In this document: positions 1-17,500 of the stretch, in pieces
How the letters are laid out: each line of letters opens with the position of its first letter
Numbering within the stretch: position 1 is the stretch's first letter
Source: Cucumis sativus
Lineage: Eukaryota; Streptophyta; Magnoliopsida; Cucurbitales; Cucurbitaceae
Direction of reading: 5' to 3'
Length of the DNA stretch: 64,000 nucleotides
NCBI RefSeq assembly: GCF_000004075.3
Contig: NC_026656.2
Location: 18,734,607 to 18,798,606 of the forward strand
Made by a program: the position numbers and the translations under genes
Notes under the pieces: generated by a model
What the model was told of the DNA's origin: nothing
Databases searched by the model: none
What the model saw: only the letters and a program-made list of their open reading frames with translations

Positions 1-1190
1 CAACTCCATACAAGTTTGGCACATCTATTCATGAAAAAAACGTGATTTAAATCATAGACAAAAATGGAAAATTAGGAAAGAAAAGAGAATGATCTAAATA
101 GAAACATAGAAGCTTTTTAGCAACATTAAGTCACTGAACTGATACTAAGTATTAGGAACACTGAATTTCACTCTCCAAATTCAAATCCAAAAGACATATA
201 TTGACTCCTCAATAAAGAAATAAATAAAAGAAAGAGAAACAAAATCCAAATATCACTCTGTCAATTTTACAAAACCGCTGCAATAAGCTCCAAGATGAGA
301 AAAATAACACATAACTGATATCAACGTTCCTATCCAAGATCCAACACTTGATGAAGGTGGATGACGACATGAAGACCAACGCCTTCATGCCACAACTCAG
401 TATAACAGAAAATTTCACAAGAAAACCAGAAAAACCCAACACCCTTCGTACTGGATAATTCAATCCCGTATTAACCAACCGGAAAACCAGGATATGGTAA
501 CAGTTCATACATAAAACCCAAATCAAGTATCGTTCAAAACTCATCAACGAATTAGCCGATCAATGATATCATCCACATAAACATTACATAATCTCGATCA
601 TACAGGCAGAAAGGAAACAAACCCATCATTCAACTACAAGAAATAAACTCTTCCTTTCACTCAATCGTTAAAAAATCATCAGCAAATTACTCAATCAACG
701 ATCTCACCCACATAAACATATCGTAATTTCGATCTTAAAGGCAGAAAAAAAAAAAAAAAACAATCCCATCACTCAACTACAAGAAATAAACTCTTACGTT
801 CACTCCATCGTTCAAGAATCATCAGCAAATTACTCGATCGACGATCTCACCCACACAACCATTACGTAATTTCGGTCTTACAGGTAAAAAGAAAACAAAC
901 CCCCCACTCATCTACGAGAAATAAACTCTTCCTTTCCCCCGATCCTTCAATCATCACCATCCAAACACGAAATGCAACGAAAAATCAAGCAATATCAGAA
1001 GACCAAGTAAAGAATCCAGAGAATAGTAGGCAATAATACAATCATCCATTAAATGGGTGCGGATCAGAAAACTCTAACCGTGAAGATCGTCGACCAGAGA
1101 GCAGAAGAGGCGAGTCGCAGAAAGTCTTCCGTTTTCCTTTGCTTGATCGCAACCTGTAATCCGAAAAGCAGGGGTGAGTGGTATTTATAG
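1..1190 (-). promoter_or_regulatory. Possible promoter, leader exon and first intron of a leftward gene
   Basis: Read on the minus strand, a TATA-like CTATAAATAC lies at 1181-1190. A GC-richer stretch of leader type follows, ending at a possible splice donor (CACG|GTTAGA, last exon base 1079). The rest, 1-1078, is AT-rich without a convincing coding exon and would be leader intron. The coding part would lie to the left of the window. This rests only on the TATA box, the composition change and the donor. An unspliced or non-coding transcript is equally possible, and the gene cannot be named. Confidence 0.4.
540..955. repeat. Tandem repeat, about 3 copies of a ~140-bp unit
   Basis: Three successive blocks share the same order of words: TCATCAGCAAATTAC, ATCTCACCCACATAAACAT, GTAATTTCGATCTTA, AGGCAGAAA and CAACTACAAGAAATAAACTC. 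They begin near 540, 676 and 818, so the period is roughly 136-142 bp. The copies differ by scattered substitutions and by an A-tract of variable length in the second copy. The array lies inside the putative leader intron of the leftward gene. Confidence 0.8.
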
Positions 1191-3890
1191 CCAAAGCAGT
1201 GGCTGTGGAACCCAACCATGGTTATGCTTATCACCGTCCATTAAGCACACAGTTAAGATTTCTTTTGAGTGAATTTAGTAATATGATGGTCAAAGTGTAG
1301 GAGTTGATTCAAGGTGGGCTTCGTCGTCGCCCTTAGCTCAGTCGCTGTACAGAGTTGCTCTCCGGTTGGTGGACCCTTCGCCAGTCCTGCCCACTTTAGT
1401 AATTTCCACTTTGCATTGTATAGTCCTCTTCTTCTCTTCCCGCCCGTTCCTGAGGAAGAGAAAAACCATCACGTCTCTCTCTCTCTCCTCACCCTATTTG
1501 CTTTTTACTTCTCATCTACTCAATTTATCTTAAACACTTTTGTTTTTAAAAAACTGTTTTTTGTTTTCAATTTATTCTTGAAATGTTTCTTTACAAAAAT
1601 TAAATGAAAAATCTATTCATATTTTGCAATTTTTATTTATTTAGTTGAAATATAATAATTAAAATATTTACCGTTACAATGAAATTTTAAATTCTATCAA
1701 TCAAATTTGACGTAGATCGTAAATATTTTGTAAAACCTACTATTTTTAAAAATTTCCTTTTAATGTTTACGTACTTGTTTTAAAATCGAAATTCTAGACA
1801 ATAACTATTATCATGACACGAGAAAATTAAGACGTGTATATTTGTACTAAAATTTTATAGGCTATTTAAATAAAACTATATAAGATTACATTAAAATACT
1901 ATTTTGCAGCCCACACTTAATTATAATTAACATTGTTTAAATTTTTTACTTAATACAGTTTTTACTATTTTTTATTTATTACTACGTTTTTTTATTTTAT
2001 TATAAACTAAAATTAGTTTACACCTTACAAATTTAATATTATAATTAAAATTAAAATAATCTACCATCAAATACAAACTATTGTAATTATATTAATAAAC
2101 TAATATAAGGAGTCCTTCCAAAAATAACAAACAAATTCAGGAGCACTTGCAAAAATGGTAAAACAAGTTATAATAACTAAGTCCACATACTTTATTATTT
2201 GTGAAAATAATATAAACAAAACTCAACTCACACATAATAAGTAAAATGTCACAAATGTCATCGTTAATAATACCCATTTGATACATCTAATACCCATTGA
2301 TATACTTGATACTTCGTGCTGATACACTTTATACAATTGATAGATACACTCGATACACGTGATACTCTTTAATATACTCAATAACTTTTGATACACTTTA
2401 GGCTTTGATACACTTGATACGTCGCCATTAAACTTGTTATACTTCATTGGTACACTCAACTAGTTTTATACATTTGATGTACACGATATATTTGATACAC
2501 CTGATGCAATGTACAAATACATTTATTTTAGTATTATTCACTTATACATTTGATTAATTAAATACATTTGATATGCTTGAAGTCTTACTTGTACACTTAA
2601 TATACACTTGTAAACTTAATTCACATAATTGATAATAATTCACTTTGCTACTATATTATTTAACAATATATTGTTGATGTAATTGTCAATAATACACTGA
2701 GTTATATAATTCATGTACTTACTAATAGTTGAATCACTCTTATACAATTTTAAAAGAATGAAAACTGCGTAGTAAGTATATAAACTACCCAATATATATA
2801 ATATAAGTATATCACAACATTGGTATACAAAACTGAGACAAAGTAAAACTGAAAAAAACCAATATAAAGAAAAAAAACAAAATCATATTAAATCATATTC
2901 AACTCAAAATACACATAGAAAAAAATTAAAAAAAACCATAAATGAAGTTGAATCACTCTTATTAACAACACAATTATATTTTATATAGCAATTATTGTAC
3001 TAATGATATCCAAAATTAAGATTAAGACAAAAGAACAAATAATTTTTATCGTATAATAATAAATAAATAAGTAAGGTCTTAAAAGGTGAAATAATAAATA
3101 AACAATGAATAGGACATTAAAAAGACAAAGATAAATAAATTACTAAACGGTAGTTTAAGAATAATAATAAATTTAAGATGAAAAGTTTTCTATAAGTGAA
3201 AATTTGTCCATATTTACAAAATTTCAAAACAGTGTACTATATTATTATATTTGGTGTATTATATTCTTAAAATGCTATCATATGCAATTTTAAAAAAATA
3301 TATGATAACAAGACTTATATCACTATATTTTCTAAATTGCATAAGTAGCAAATTTAAAAAGATTATCGTCTAATAGCCCTTCGTCATTTGATTATAGTAC
3401 GATATTAGTAATTTTGCTATAATCGTGCAGATACCATAAGCGATTTTTTTTAAAATGTTTTTGTACAATTTTTGATAATATAACTTAGATTAAGTTAACT
3501 AACAAACTATATGTCAAATAGATTTAAAAGAGAACAAATGATGTTAACATGTCTTTCCATCTCACAACAAACTATCTTTTTAACCAATTTTCATATCAAT
3601 AAAATCTCTCAATTAATATGAAGCGATTGTCCATTTCTTTTTTTGTAAGGAAAAATACGAATTTTCAATGCAAGAAAAGAAGAAATCGTTAATCCACGCG
3701 GCCAAGGGTAAAATCGTAAATTAGAGTTTAAGGCATTGCCTCGACGCAAAACTCAAACCCAAACAAAAGTACCAAAATAACCACCGGAAAACCCTCACGA
3801 TATTTGGTCACCACTGACCGACAACCGGCTATATCCGTTCCTTTTCCAAATAATTAAAAATTAACTTTAAAACGCAAAAACTCATGATGA
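1191..3890. other. Intergenic, AT-rich
   Basis: The stretch between the leftward leader and METTL4 has no supported gene. Open frames here are short and A/T-driven. It contains a short (CT)n tract near 1480 and the GATAC-rich repeat described separately. The last ~250 bases become GC-richer and probably hold the METTL4 promoter and leader. Confidence 0.6.
2265..2625. repeat. Degenerate GATAC(A/T)-rich minisatellite
   Basis: The words GATACAC, TTGATAC and their variants recur every 10-20 bases, for example TTGATACACTTGATAC near 2405-2420, and GATACACTCGATACACGTGATAC in overlapping pieces near 2343-2365. Read on the minus strand the consensus is close to GTATCAAGTGTATCA. The tract decays gradually toward 2625. 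It has no splice or coding logic, although it gives a spurious 78-codon minus frame. Confidence 0.65.
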
Positions 3891-4094
3891 CGTGTCCTCC
3901 ATGGCCCGGTATATCCTTGAACAATTCCAGGTCATTCCAGAACGTTCCCATTCCCGTTCCGTACACTATGAGGATCCGGTTGGACCATGCGAGGTCGCCT
4001 TACCGTTCGACCGACTATTTCGTCCGGTTCGGTTCGGTTCCTTGACGGTGGGTACGCCCATACAGCGGGAAAACTCTCTTGAGGGATTGTGAAA

Positions 4095-8321
<4,227 letters not shown>

Positions 8322-10800
8322 GCATGCTATACTTTCAATGTAAGCTCTGCAACTCTCCCTCCCTCTGCTGAGATCTTTTTGAGTACTTTATCATTTTCCA
8401 AAGTCATAAGGTGCGGCCACATACTTTGATCCTTTGCTAGATTATTGTTGATTGGCATGAGCCTGAACGAATATACACTTAGAGGGATCCCCCTCACTAG
8501 CCCCACTTCCCCATCTTAACTTGTGAACAGCTCATTGTAGTGAAGTTTTTACACCGGTTTTTCCTTCACGTCTTTGCATGTAGTTCTAGTTTCGCACATG
8601 GGTTCTGAATAAAAAAAAAAAATCTGAATCCATCATTTCCTCATCAGAAAACGTTGCTCTCTCTTTCGTGTTGTGACTTATGGGTTTGATTCTTTATGCG
8701 GCCGAACTATCAACATTCACTTCGGATAAAACGTATACACTTCGAATTGACACATGAATTGATTTAATATTATGGTTTACGCGTTTTTGTAGTTATTATT
8801 ATCATTACCATTGTTTTTAAATGTATAGATTATTCCACAAACAATAAATTATTGAATAATAAAGAGGGTGTTTAGACTTTATTTGCTATTTTGTAAATTG
8901 GGTTGCCTTGTTCTATTTTTCAAAGATGACTATTATAATTGAGTTCTAACACAAGTTAACTTGTCACCTAAATATTGTAGGGATATTGTAGGGTTGGGAT
9001 GTGAGGTAAAGATTAGTCAAGATGTGCGTAAGTTATTTTGGATATTTACGGATATAATTTTTTTTTTATTATAATTGCATAAATGGTTCAAAACTATCTC
9101 TACCACAATTTGAGATGGAAATTTAAGCTATTATGAACGATGTTTTCACTTCTAATAACTTCTTGAAATTGTAATTGATGAAAAAATCCTCGACTTTTAT
9201 AGAAAATACACACAAAATTTTGGAGTATTAATAGAGAATCGAACTTGGTAACAAAATCAATTTACACTTATAGTCTCACTATAATGAAGATTATATACTA
9301 ATTTTACTAGGAGTTTTGATATTTTTATATTGCAAGGTTATAGAATTCTAGTTAGCTATGCCATCAGTTTATTTACTATATCATATTTTAGTTGCCTTTG
9401 CTAAGATGAAATTAATATGGTATACTTTGAAATAGAAAAACATATTTATATTTAGGTAATCTATTTTAAATGAAAAACTGCTAGAAATATCTTGAGAAAA
9501 AATACATCAAAATGTAATCTTTCATGAAATCCTCCTAGCACATTTAAGGTTTTTGCTTTGTTAAAAGTACATGAAGCTATACATCTTTTTAGAACAATAG
9601 AAAAAATGGTAAGAATTTCTAAAATTCAACTTGCAAGACAAACTAAAGAAAAATGAAATTATTCCTGTTTTTCTAAAATTTTTACCATTTTTCTTAAATC
9701 ACTCATTTTTTAATTAATTCAATATCAACACTATACGTAAAAAATAAGTACTTAATGATAAGTTTAGGCATTCAATTTTAATAATTTTTTTTTTCTTTTT
9801 GTACAAATGTTCCATTTTTGTAAAATTTATCTTTCTACTTACGATGTAGCAAGAATATTCAAGTCCATTGTATTTCTAATGCAATGATCAAAGTACTTCT
9901 CACAATAGTGAAAATATGGAGAAAACACAAAACATTTTATAACATATTGTAATCTTTATTTTTTTCTAAAAAAATGCAACATACTGTGAAAAAAGTTGAA
10001 AACAGAATAAAGTTTTGATAGGAATGATTTGGATCGGATAATACATCCAAAGAGTTGAAGCTTATAGAGTAAATTATCAATCAAAAATAAAAAAGAAAAA
10101 AAATCTCAAATGTAAAATTGTCATATTTTAAAGTCATAAACTAACTCGAAACCGAATTTAAAAAACATAATTTCCCCTCAAAATTATAATAGAACCAAAC
10201 TATCTAAAAAGGTTTGGAGCAATTCAGGTGAAGGAGTAAAAATGGGAGAAAGCGAAGTTAAAATTGAGGGTGTAAATGAGTTTTTGAACCCATGGAGTAG
10301 TACTTATTTGGTGCCAATGCCAATGCCAATGGCATTGCGATTGCCACTCCCTTGCTTTCCCCTCTCTTTGGGGCTTTGATTTGAGCCCACGAATAATTAC
10401 TTATTCACTTTGTTTGATCAAATCACTTTTTTCTGTTCCGTTCATATCTTCTACTACGATAAGGATTAGAAGGTTTAATCTCCTTCCTTACTCTAAATTG
10501 TACTAAAAAATAGTGTTTTAAGTACAAACAACTTTTAATTCAATGACAAAATTAGTGAACTGTATGGGAAAATACGAATCTCTACTTATAAATTTCGAAA
10601 ACTTCTAAATTGTTATACAATTTATTAAGCAGAGGACTAAATACTAAATGTGTAATCAAGTGGGTATAAAATTGGTTTAAGAAAGAAGTGACGAGGCGTG
10701 TTAGTGGGGGTGTAACGTGCAGTCATAATCACCGTCGGATCGGAGGCCCCACCGATTTCAATCTGGCGGGCCCCGAAGTCAAAGAACAAAACACAATCAA
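8322..10800. other. METTL4 3' end and intergenic spacer
   Basis: The first ~300 bases are probably METTL4 3' UTR. Beyond 8,700 the sequence is AT-rich, with no frame above background and no recognisable element. From about 10,240 it becomes less AT-rich and leads into the BES1/BZR1 promoter, including a small repeated palindrome at 10,315-10,345. Confidence 0.6.
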
Positions 10801-10917
10801 ACCGTAGTCCTCGTCGTCTTCTTATTTATCTTCCCTTTTCCACTCTCGAAAAGTGAAATTTCTCCATTTCTTCTTCCCTCTACTTTTAACACCCAAACCC
10901 CCTTCTCTCGCCGGAAT

Positions 10918-12164
10918 ATGACCTCCGACGGCGCCACTTCTGCCTCCAATTGTCGCCGTAAGCCTTCTTGGAGGGAGCGGGAGAATAATCGGACCAGAGA
11001 GCGCCGGAGAAGAGCCATCGCTGCTAAGATTTACTCCGGCCTTAGAGCTCAGGGTAACTTCAATTTGCCTAAACACTGTGACAATAACGAGGTCCTTAAA
11101 GCCCTCTGTGCTGAAGCTGGTTGGACTGTCGAAGATGACGGAACCACTTATCGGAAGGTCTGTCTTCGCTTTCGCTCTTTTCAATTGATTTTCCTTACTC
11201 GTTACTGTAATGTTGAATTTCAAATGGCGTAGTAGATCTGAATGCGGTGATTAATGTACTGGTTGTTTTGCTGTTGGGTTTAAATTTGATCTGTGGATCC
11301 ATCTGAAAAGTCGATCGACTCATTTCATTTTGTAATTGACTTGATTTTAGTTGAAAATTTGTGAAATAAATTGAGCTGATGAGCTTAATGTAGTAATCTT
11401 TGATCAAATCTGCTTTGGTTGTGCCCTAGAAAGAAATGATATATGCTTTTGTGCTTTGTTTCTTACAGGGATGCAAGCCACCTCCCATTGATATTGTTGG
11501 CACTTCAACCAAAATCACCCCTTATTCTTCCCAAAATCCAAGCCCATTGTCTTCTTCTTTCCCCAGTCCTATGGGATCCTACCAAGTAAGTCCCTCCTCC
11601 TCCTCCTTCCCGAGCCCGTCCCGTTACGATGCCAATAATCCGTCCAATCTCATTCCTTATCTTCGCCAAGCGATTCCCATTTCGCTTCCTCCTCTTAGAA
11701 TCTCAAACAGTGCTCCTGTGACCCCTCCCCTTTCATCCCCAGCCTCAAGGACTCCGCAGCCATTCCCCAATTGGGAAGTCAATGCTAAAGAATCCTTGTC
11801 CTCTTTGAATTACCCTTTCTTTGCAGTATCTGCTCCAGCTAGCCCGACCCGCCCTCAGCTCCATACTCCCGCCCCGATCCACAAATGTGATGAATCTGAA
11901 TCATCTACCAATGATTCCAATCAATGGGCACTTTTCCGTGCCTATGCGCCTTCTGCATCGACAATGCCAACATCTCCCACTTTCAACCTTGTGAAACCTG
12001 CTGATCAGCATGTTCTGCATGGTGGTTTCATCCAAGAAAATGGAAGAAGAAACGAATTCGAGTTCTTGGGGTACAAGGTTAAGCCTTGGGAAGGGGAGAA
12101 AATCCACGACGTTGGATTGGAGGATTTAGAGCTCACACTTGGTAGCAGTAAGGCTCGAAGCTAA
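10918..12164 (+). CDS. BES1/BZR1 homologue, brassinosteroid-responsive transcription factor
   Basis: Two exons, 10918-11157 and 11469-12164, give 311 residues. The N-terminus has the family's atypical bHLH DNA-binding region ([20 protein letters not shown], then [20 protein letters not shown] and [17 protein letters not shown] across the junction). The middle is Ser/Pro-rich with many S/TxxxS/T sites of the kind phosphorylated by GSK3/BIN2 kinases, and it includes [15 protein letters not shown], the family's 14-3-3 and PP2A-linked segment. The C-terminus has an EAR-type LELTLG repressor motif preceded by the [17 protein letters not shown] block. In this family the dephosphorylated form enters the nucleus and binds BRRE or E-box elements. 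The single intron right after the DNA-binding domain is typical. It looks like the BEH2/BEH4 branch, but I cannot settle the orthologue. Confidence 0.95.
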
Positions 12165-13762
12165 ACGGAAGAAGAAATGATCTACAAACATAACACAAGT
12201 AAGAAACCCTCTTTCAATTGATTCATGGTCTATCTGGAAATGTCATGGCATGGCTCGTTCCATTCCATATTATAAGTTAAAAACTTTACTTTATACAGTG
12301 TCTGTCTTTGAGGGAGGGAGCTTTATTCACTTCATTTCAGGCAATGATTTTTCCTAGTTTGTTATATTACATTACAAGGCATGATTTTAGGGAGTCCCAA
12401 GTTTATAAAATGTTTCAAGTCAGCAATTACTATGTAGATAGATGTAATATATGATGAGAAGGGATTGGACAGTGAAATGAACACATATTGCTCTGTTTTT
12501 CCTTATCCAAATTCTGTTTCAATTCAATTCAATTCTTCAATTTGCTTGCATTTTGCCATTAGACGGAACTGAAAATGGATTAGGATTGGAATTGTGGCGG
12601 GGTGGGGTGCCATGAGAGCTGGTTGGTTGTGTTAATGGCAGAGCCCGACAAGCTCCATGTTCAACCACACGCTTTTAATAAATGCATTTGGCAATCTAAT
12701 AAAAGACAAGAAAACTTTGTCTTTGCATCTCTTGGCTATTGATTCAAGCTGAATGGCTTGTCTTCTTGAACATTATTTTTTCTAGCTTGCAGACCACACA
12801 TTTTTTTCTCACGTGGGAAGGTTGACGAACAGTTTGAACATGTTTATGTTCAAATTAAATTCAAATTTTAGTCTCCTCTATTTCGTGGTTAAAATATTCC
12901 AAGTGTGCAACTTAGTTTTGAATTCTGATTATTGGCTATATGTTTCTTAACCCGAGTTTAGGTTACATCATTTTCATCCATACCTTTCAATCGCAAAGGG
13001 GTTAATTTTTTTTTAAAAAGGAAAAATTTATCTCATGATGATTTGTGATTGACACTTAGGATGTCACCCTAGTATTTTTAGTTGATTTGTATTGACCTAA
13101 AATAGCGACATATCAACTTTTCTTTTTGTCGACAATACACATTTTATGACAGATAAGTGATATTGACTTCGACAAATTAAGCGTTAACATGAACATTGTC
13201 ATTTGGCTTATAATTATATCATCATCCAAAATTTACTTTGATAGTGTGGAAATTGTACTTAGATATGTAAAAATATTAAGAACAGGTTTTTTAGAGTTGG
13301 TGTAAACCATTCAATTGAGGTTTGTTTGTACATTTATTAAGTAACTTTGCTTTTTCTTGCAATTTTACATCGTGACATAAAATTTTCTTGTACTGTGTGA
13401 GTAAAATTTGTTTTCATAAATTTTTGTAGAACTTTAATTTTGTAAATTCATTTTTGACATATGTTTTAATTTAAAATATTTTAGGGGAATAGTTGTTTTA
13501 TTTAATTAAAATTTTGAAAATTCTCTTGTTATTTTTAGTGTTTTTATTTATCTCTTTACTTAATACTTCGTCCCGTCATCTTGTGGCACTCATAACTATA
13601 CCAAATTCACGAACTCCAAAACGTTGTCGTTTACGTAACAATATTCGCTTTTATGTCACGCTCACATCCCTCTTTGTCAAACTAATTAATCTCAAGTCTC
13701 CGGTCTATTTGGGAGAAACTGAAATTTCCCCGCCTTCCTCTCTCTCCGTCGCTACCATCGCC
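12165..13762. other. BES1/BZR1 3' UTR and spacer before PEX11A
   Basis: The first ~300 bases are likely 3' UTR. From 12,800 to 13,600 the sequence is AT-rich with no credible frame. The open frame from 13493 that runs into PEX11A reads through AT-rich promoter sequence and is not used as coding. Confidence 0.55.
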
Positions 13763-14506
13763 ATGGCTTCCAAACCTCCACCCTCGTCCACCGAGAAACA
13801 AAGAGATTTCTTCAATCATCTCGAAGCTTATCTCGCAAAGAGAGACGGCGTCGACAAGCTCTTGAAAATCTCCAGGTACACCACCAAGATCATCCTCTCC
13901 TCTTCCGCTATCTCTGAATCCCATCCTCTGACTCAACGTCTCAAGAGCTTTGAGTCCAGCGTCGGCGTCAGCCGCAAAGCCTTTCGTCTTGGAAAGTTTA
14001 TCCAGGATCTCAACGCCTTAAGAAATTCGCATTTCGAATCTAACCAAGAATTTCTGCTCGCTCTCCTTGCGTATGGCGGAGAAGGGTTTTATTACTTTGT
14101 CGAACAATTCATTTGGTTAGCTAAATCTGGTTTGATTGACAAACGACACTCGAGTCGGTTGCAGAAGATCAGTGCTTGGGCGGAATTAATCGGGTATATT
14201 GGGAGCATTTCTTTGAAATTTAGGGATTTGAATCGGATTCTTGAAGATGAGGCGTGTTTGAAAGCGAGTATTGAGATTGCTGTCAATAGAGGAATTGGGC
14301 ATCGGGAAGAAGAAGAGAAGATGAAGAAGTTGCGTGCGAAGAGGTTGATGAAGAAGCTTTCGATTGTTCAAGATTTTGCCGATGGATTCATGGCGGTGGC
14401 GGACGTTCGTGATGGGAACGGCCGGTTTTCAGGTCCTCTTCTAATTTCTTTTGCTGGGCTTCTCTCGGCATTGATTAGCACTCATAAGAATTGGATATCA
14501 TGCTGA
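13763..14506 (+). CDS. PEX11A: Peroxisomal membrane protein PEX11A-like
   Basis: One exon encodes 247 residues, about the usual PEX11 length. I start at the ATG in the strong context GCCATGGCTTCC; the frame is open further upstream but that part lacks PEX11 similarity. Landmarks in order are an N-terminal amphipathic region (FFNHLEAYLAKRDGVDKLLK), then RKAFRLGKFIQDLNALR. A hydrophobic segment follows around LLALLAYGGEGFYYFVEQFIWL, then a charged loop (HREEEEKMKKLRAKR). The C-terminal membrane helix is PLLISFAGLLSALIST. PEX11 proteins bend and elongate the peroxisome membrane to start proliferation and division. Lack of introns and of a C-terminal di-lysine motif fits the PEX11A subtype. The subtype is my inference; the family is clear. 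Confidence 0.93.
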   Translation: MASKPPPSSTEKQRDFFNHLEAYLAKRDGVDKLLKISRYTTKIILSSSAISESHPLTQRLKSFESSVGVSRKAFRLGKFIQDLNALRNSHFESNQEFLLALLAYGGEGFYYFVEQFIWLAKSGLIDKRHSSRLQKISAWAELIGYIGSISLKFRDLNRILEDEACLKASIEIAVNRGIGHREEEEKMKKLRAKRLMKKLSIVQDFADGFMAVADVRDGNGRFSGPLLISFAGLLSALISTHKNWISC

Positions 14507-17500
14507 AATTGCTTTCAACTTTACGAGGCTAAATTTTCTGTTAGTTTCAAAACATTCATAGCGAAGTTGCACACTAAGCATCTCAAAGAATGCATAACAT
14601 AGGAGTTTTGATCTTGAACTATCAATGTACAATAATGACTATTGTTAGTCACCTCCCACGTTTGAAAGAATAAACAACACAATTTTTTTTTTAGCCCTGC
14701 TAAGAAGGAACTTCAACAATGGGAAATAGAGTATAGGATCGTTATGAATGAGCTTCAATATCGAATCCTAGAAGCTTAGAGAAAAACATGAAATTTAATC
14801 AGTGACCAACCACACTTCAGAAAGATCCCTTTCCAACCCTCTAATCACCCACTTACCCCACAAAATACTGCAAACCCCAGCGAGCCATAAAATCCACCCT
14901 TCTTGTGAAAGGATAGATGAAAGAGGAACTTCCCGATTGCATCACCGATATTCTTATGACATGCTAGCAAAAAAACCAAAAGTCTAAAAGAACTTTCTCT
15001 GCATAGCTTCGCAAACTCGCATAAATACAAAGAATATGATGTAAGTCTTTCGACAAAGAATAATACAACAAAACAGACCAAGTAACAATGTCATTTTTTT
15101 CACCAGGCTGTCCAAAGTTTTAGTTCTTCAAAAGGATCTATAAGCCTAAAAAAAATCGTGGCATAAGAATCCCTCCAAAGGGTCGAGGCTCCACGCCCTA
15201 AAATCCTTTCTCCCTTGTCAATGTTGGTTTTCTCCCACATTATTAGCTTGAAGCTTACTATAGTTCAGTTCAATGGTTTCACAACCATTGCCATTACAAT
15301 CCTTGACCATAGGTTCCTATTCTCTTCAATTTATTGCAATTATAGCTGCTAATTTTAATCAGTGTAGACTCTCTGATGAGATTATGTTATTTCCCTGTGC
15401 AAAAAGTATTCTGATCTATGGCACCTACCGGAGTGTTCATGTTTAGATTGAGTTAAAAGGATTTGTTTGAATCTACTTCAATGGTTCCATTTATCAATTT
15501 CTTTGAATCAAATTATTCTTTTTAGATAATGGATTAGTTCTGTACAAGTCCAAATCAATTTAAGAGATTATATTCATCCTAATCCAACCTAAACCCAACA
15601 ACTTTTACTATTCAGCCCACTCGATATGCTTCAATTCGATTGATAGAAAGTGTTGTGCCATTGGGTTTTCTTAACACGAACAACTTCACTGGCATCCATG
15701 GACTTTTCTTAGCCAAAAGATCAGAGGAGTGTGTAACAAAACAATTCTTTCCATGATCTTTCCTCGTCATTTTTTAAATTTTGCTGAAATTTGAGCATTA
15801 ATGGGATTGGGAATTCCCTCCTCTCGGTTTTTGATCATTTTCAACTTCTTACAGGGGATATTCTGGTGAGATTTTCAGTTTTCCAATCAATTCTATACTG
15901 TCACAAACACCAAACTACTAGTAGACAGAAATATGCATTGGGGTGGTGTTTTGCAAAATAGATATCTTTTTTTTCTTTTAGTCCGTTTTCATGAATGGGG
16001 TTGGATTTAGCTTTCTACTTACCTTTCTATCCTTATTTAGGAGTTGTTTTGAAATTATTTAAATCTACTTTGGCATTTCAAAACCACTCTTTTGCTGTTT
16101 ACACTTTGAAATGTGGTTCTTAAAATTAGTTTTGAAAACCTTACCTATGCCACCAAACTTATGGAGCAAGTGAAAAAACCCATAATTTTCTAGCTCTAGC
16201 TCGTCTTTCAAAACTTAGCAAAATGTAGATGATAGTTTTATAAATTATAGTCCTCGTTTGGAAAGCATCTTTTTAATAACCATTGGATATATAATTTAGA
16301 AATTTACAATATCTAGACAGGTATAAGGTACTTTTTTCATGTACTAGTCGTCCAATGTTTAAAACTGTTAGTCACATAGTTATTTCGAATAAAATGTCAA
16401 ATTTGAGCGTTCTCCTTATTAAAAATATCTTTATATTTTTAGAAACAGTAAAAAAAAAAAAGCAGAGTGACATTGTTCAAGGGAGTCTTTCTATTTTAAA
16501 CTGTTTCATAAATATTAAAATCTCAAATTTTATAGAAAGCAGAGTGATATTGACATTCAAAAATAAATTATTTAACGAGTAGCCATCTTTTACACTTGTA
16601 AATTACTTGTATTTTCTCGATCCTTTCTAATGAAATAATGATAATGTAGAATATCATTGACAAAAATACAAAATTGATCAGCACAAGTATAATTAAATTT
16701 TAAAGAAAATGATTGTAAAACACTCTTTTAAATTTATATTCTATTAACACTATAAAACTATTTGTTTCTATCCATATAATAAACAGAAACCGATAAAAAG
16801 TAAATTACGAATCACAATCTATTTATAAAATATAACTTTTTTTTATATTTTATAAATATTTTGATAGGTTTTACTTTATTTAAAAATATTTTCATCAAAA
16901 CAATTCAACGTGGAGGGGACATGTTGATATAAAATTTAATACCCCAATTTTGAAGGCATTATTCTCTGTTAGCACAAAGATTAATAATATTGAGATAATT
17001 AGTAACTAATCTGACATTGTATTTGAAGGTTGATTATTTGAACCTTTAAAAAATGAAACTCTCCAATTTGCTATTGGCACGTGATTTTGAGTAAGATCGC
17101 GATTCACAGTTCCTCGCTTTGTAGTTACATACCGTTCATTCCTTCTAATTTATAATTAATTATAAATACTCTTTTGGTTTCACAATTTGGATATTTAATT
17201 TCATATCTATTTAATCGTTTACTTTATTTCAAACTTTTGAAATTAGACTACTTGATTCTATATCAATTTAAATCTTATGATTATAAATTTTCAATTATTA
17301 ATAAATTAAAAAAAAACTATTAAATAAGTCAACCATGGAAACTCAAGATTTTACTAAATTAATACAAAATATCTAAGTTTATAATACACATAAAAGTTCA
17401 ACAGCAATTGTATCATTCAAATTAACTTAACCTTTAAAAAAGATGGGATAAAATTTTCTTAAATTAAAAAAAAATATATTAGTCAGATTTAAATTATACC

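Noticed and set aside
540-955. CRISPR-like array
   Set aside because: The repeats are ~140 bp, diverged and contiguous without spacers, and the DNA is from a plant.
2223-2459. 78-codon minus-strand frame
   Set aside because: It is made by the GATAC-rich minisatellite and its residues simply mirror the repeat.
10822-11223. 133-codon minus-strand frame
   Set aside because: It is antisense to the GC-rich first exon of the BES1/BZR1 gene.
13493-13762. 90-codon N-terminal extension of PEX11A
   Set aside because: It reads AT-rich promoter sequence and lacks family similarity; the ATG at 13763 has a strong context and gives the normal protein length.
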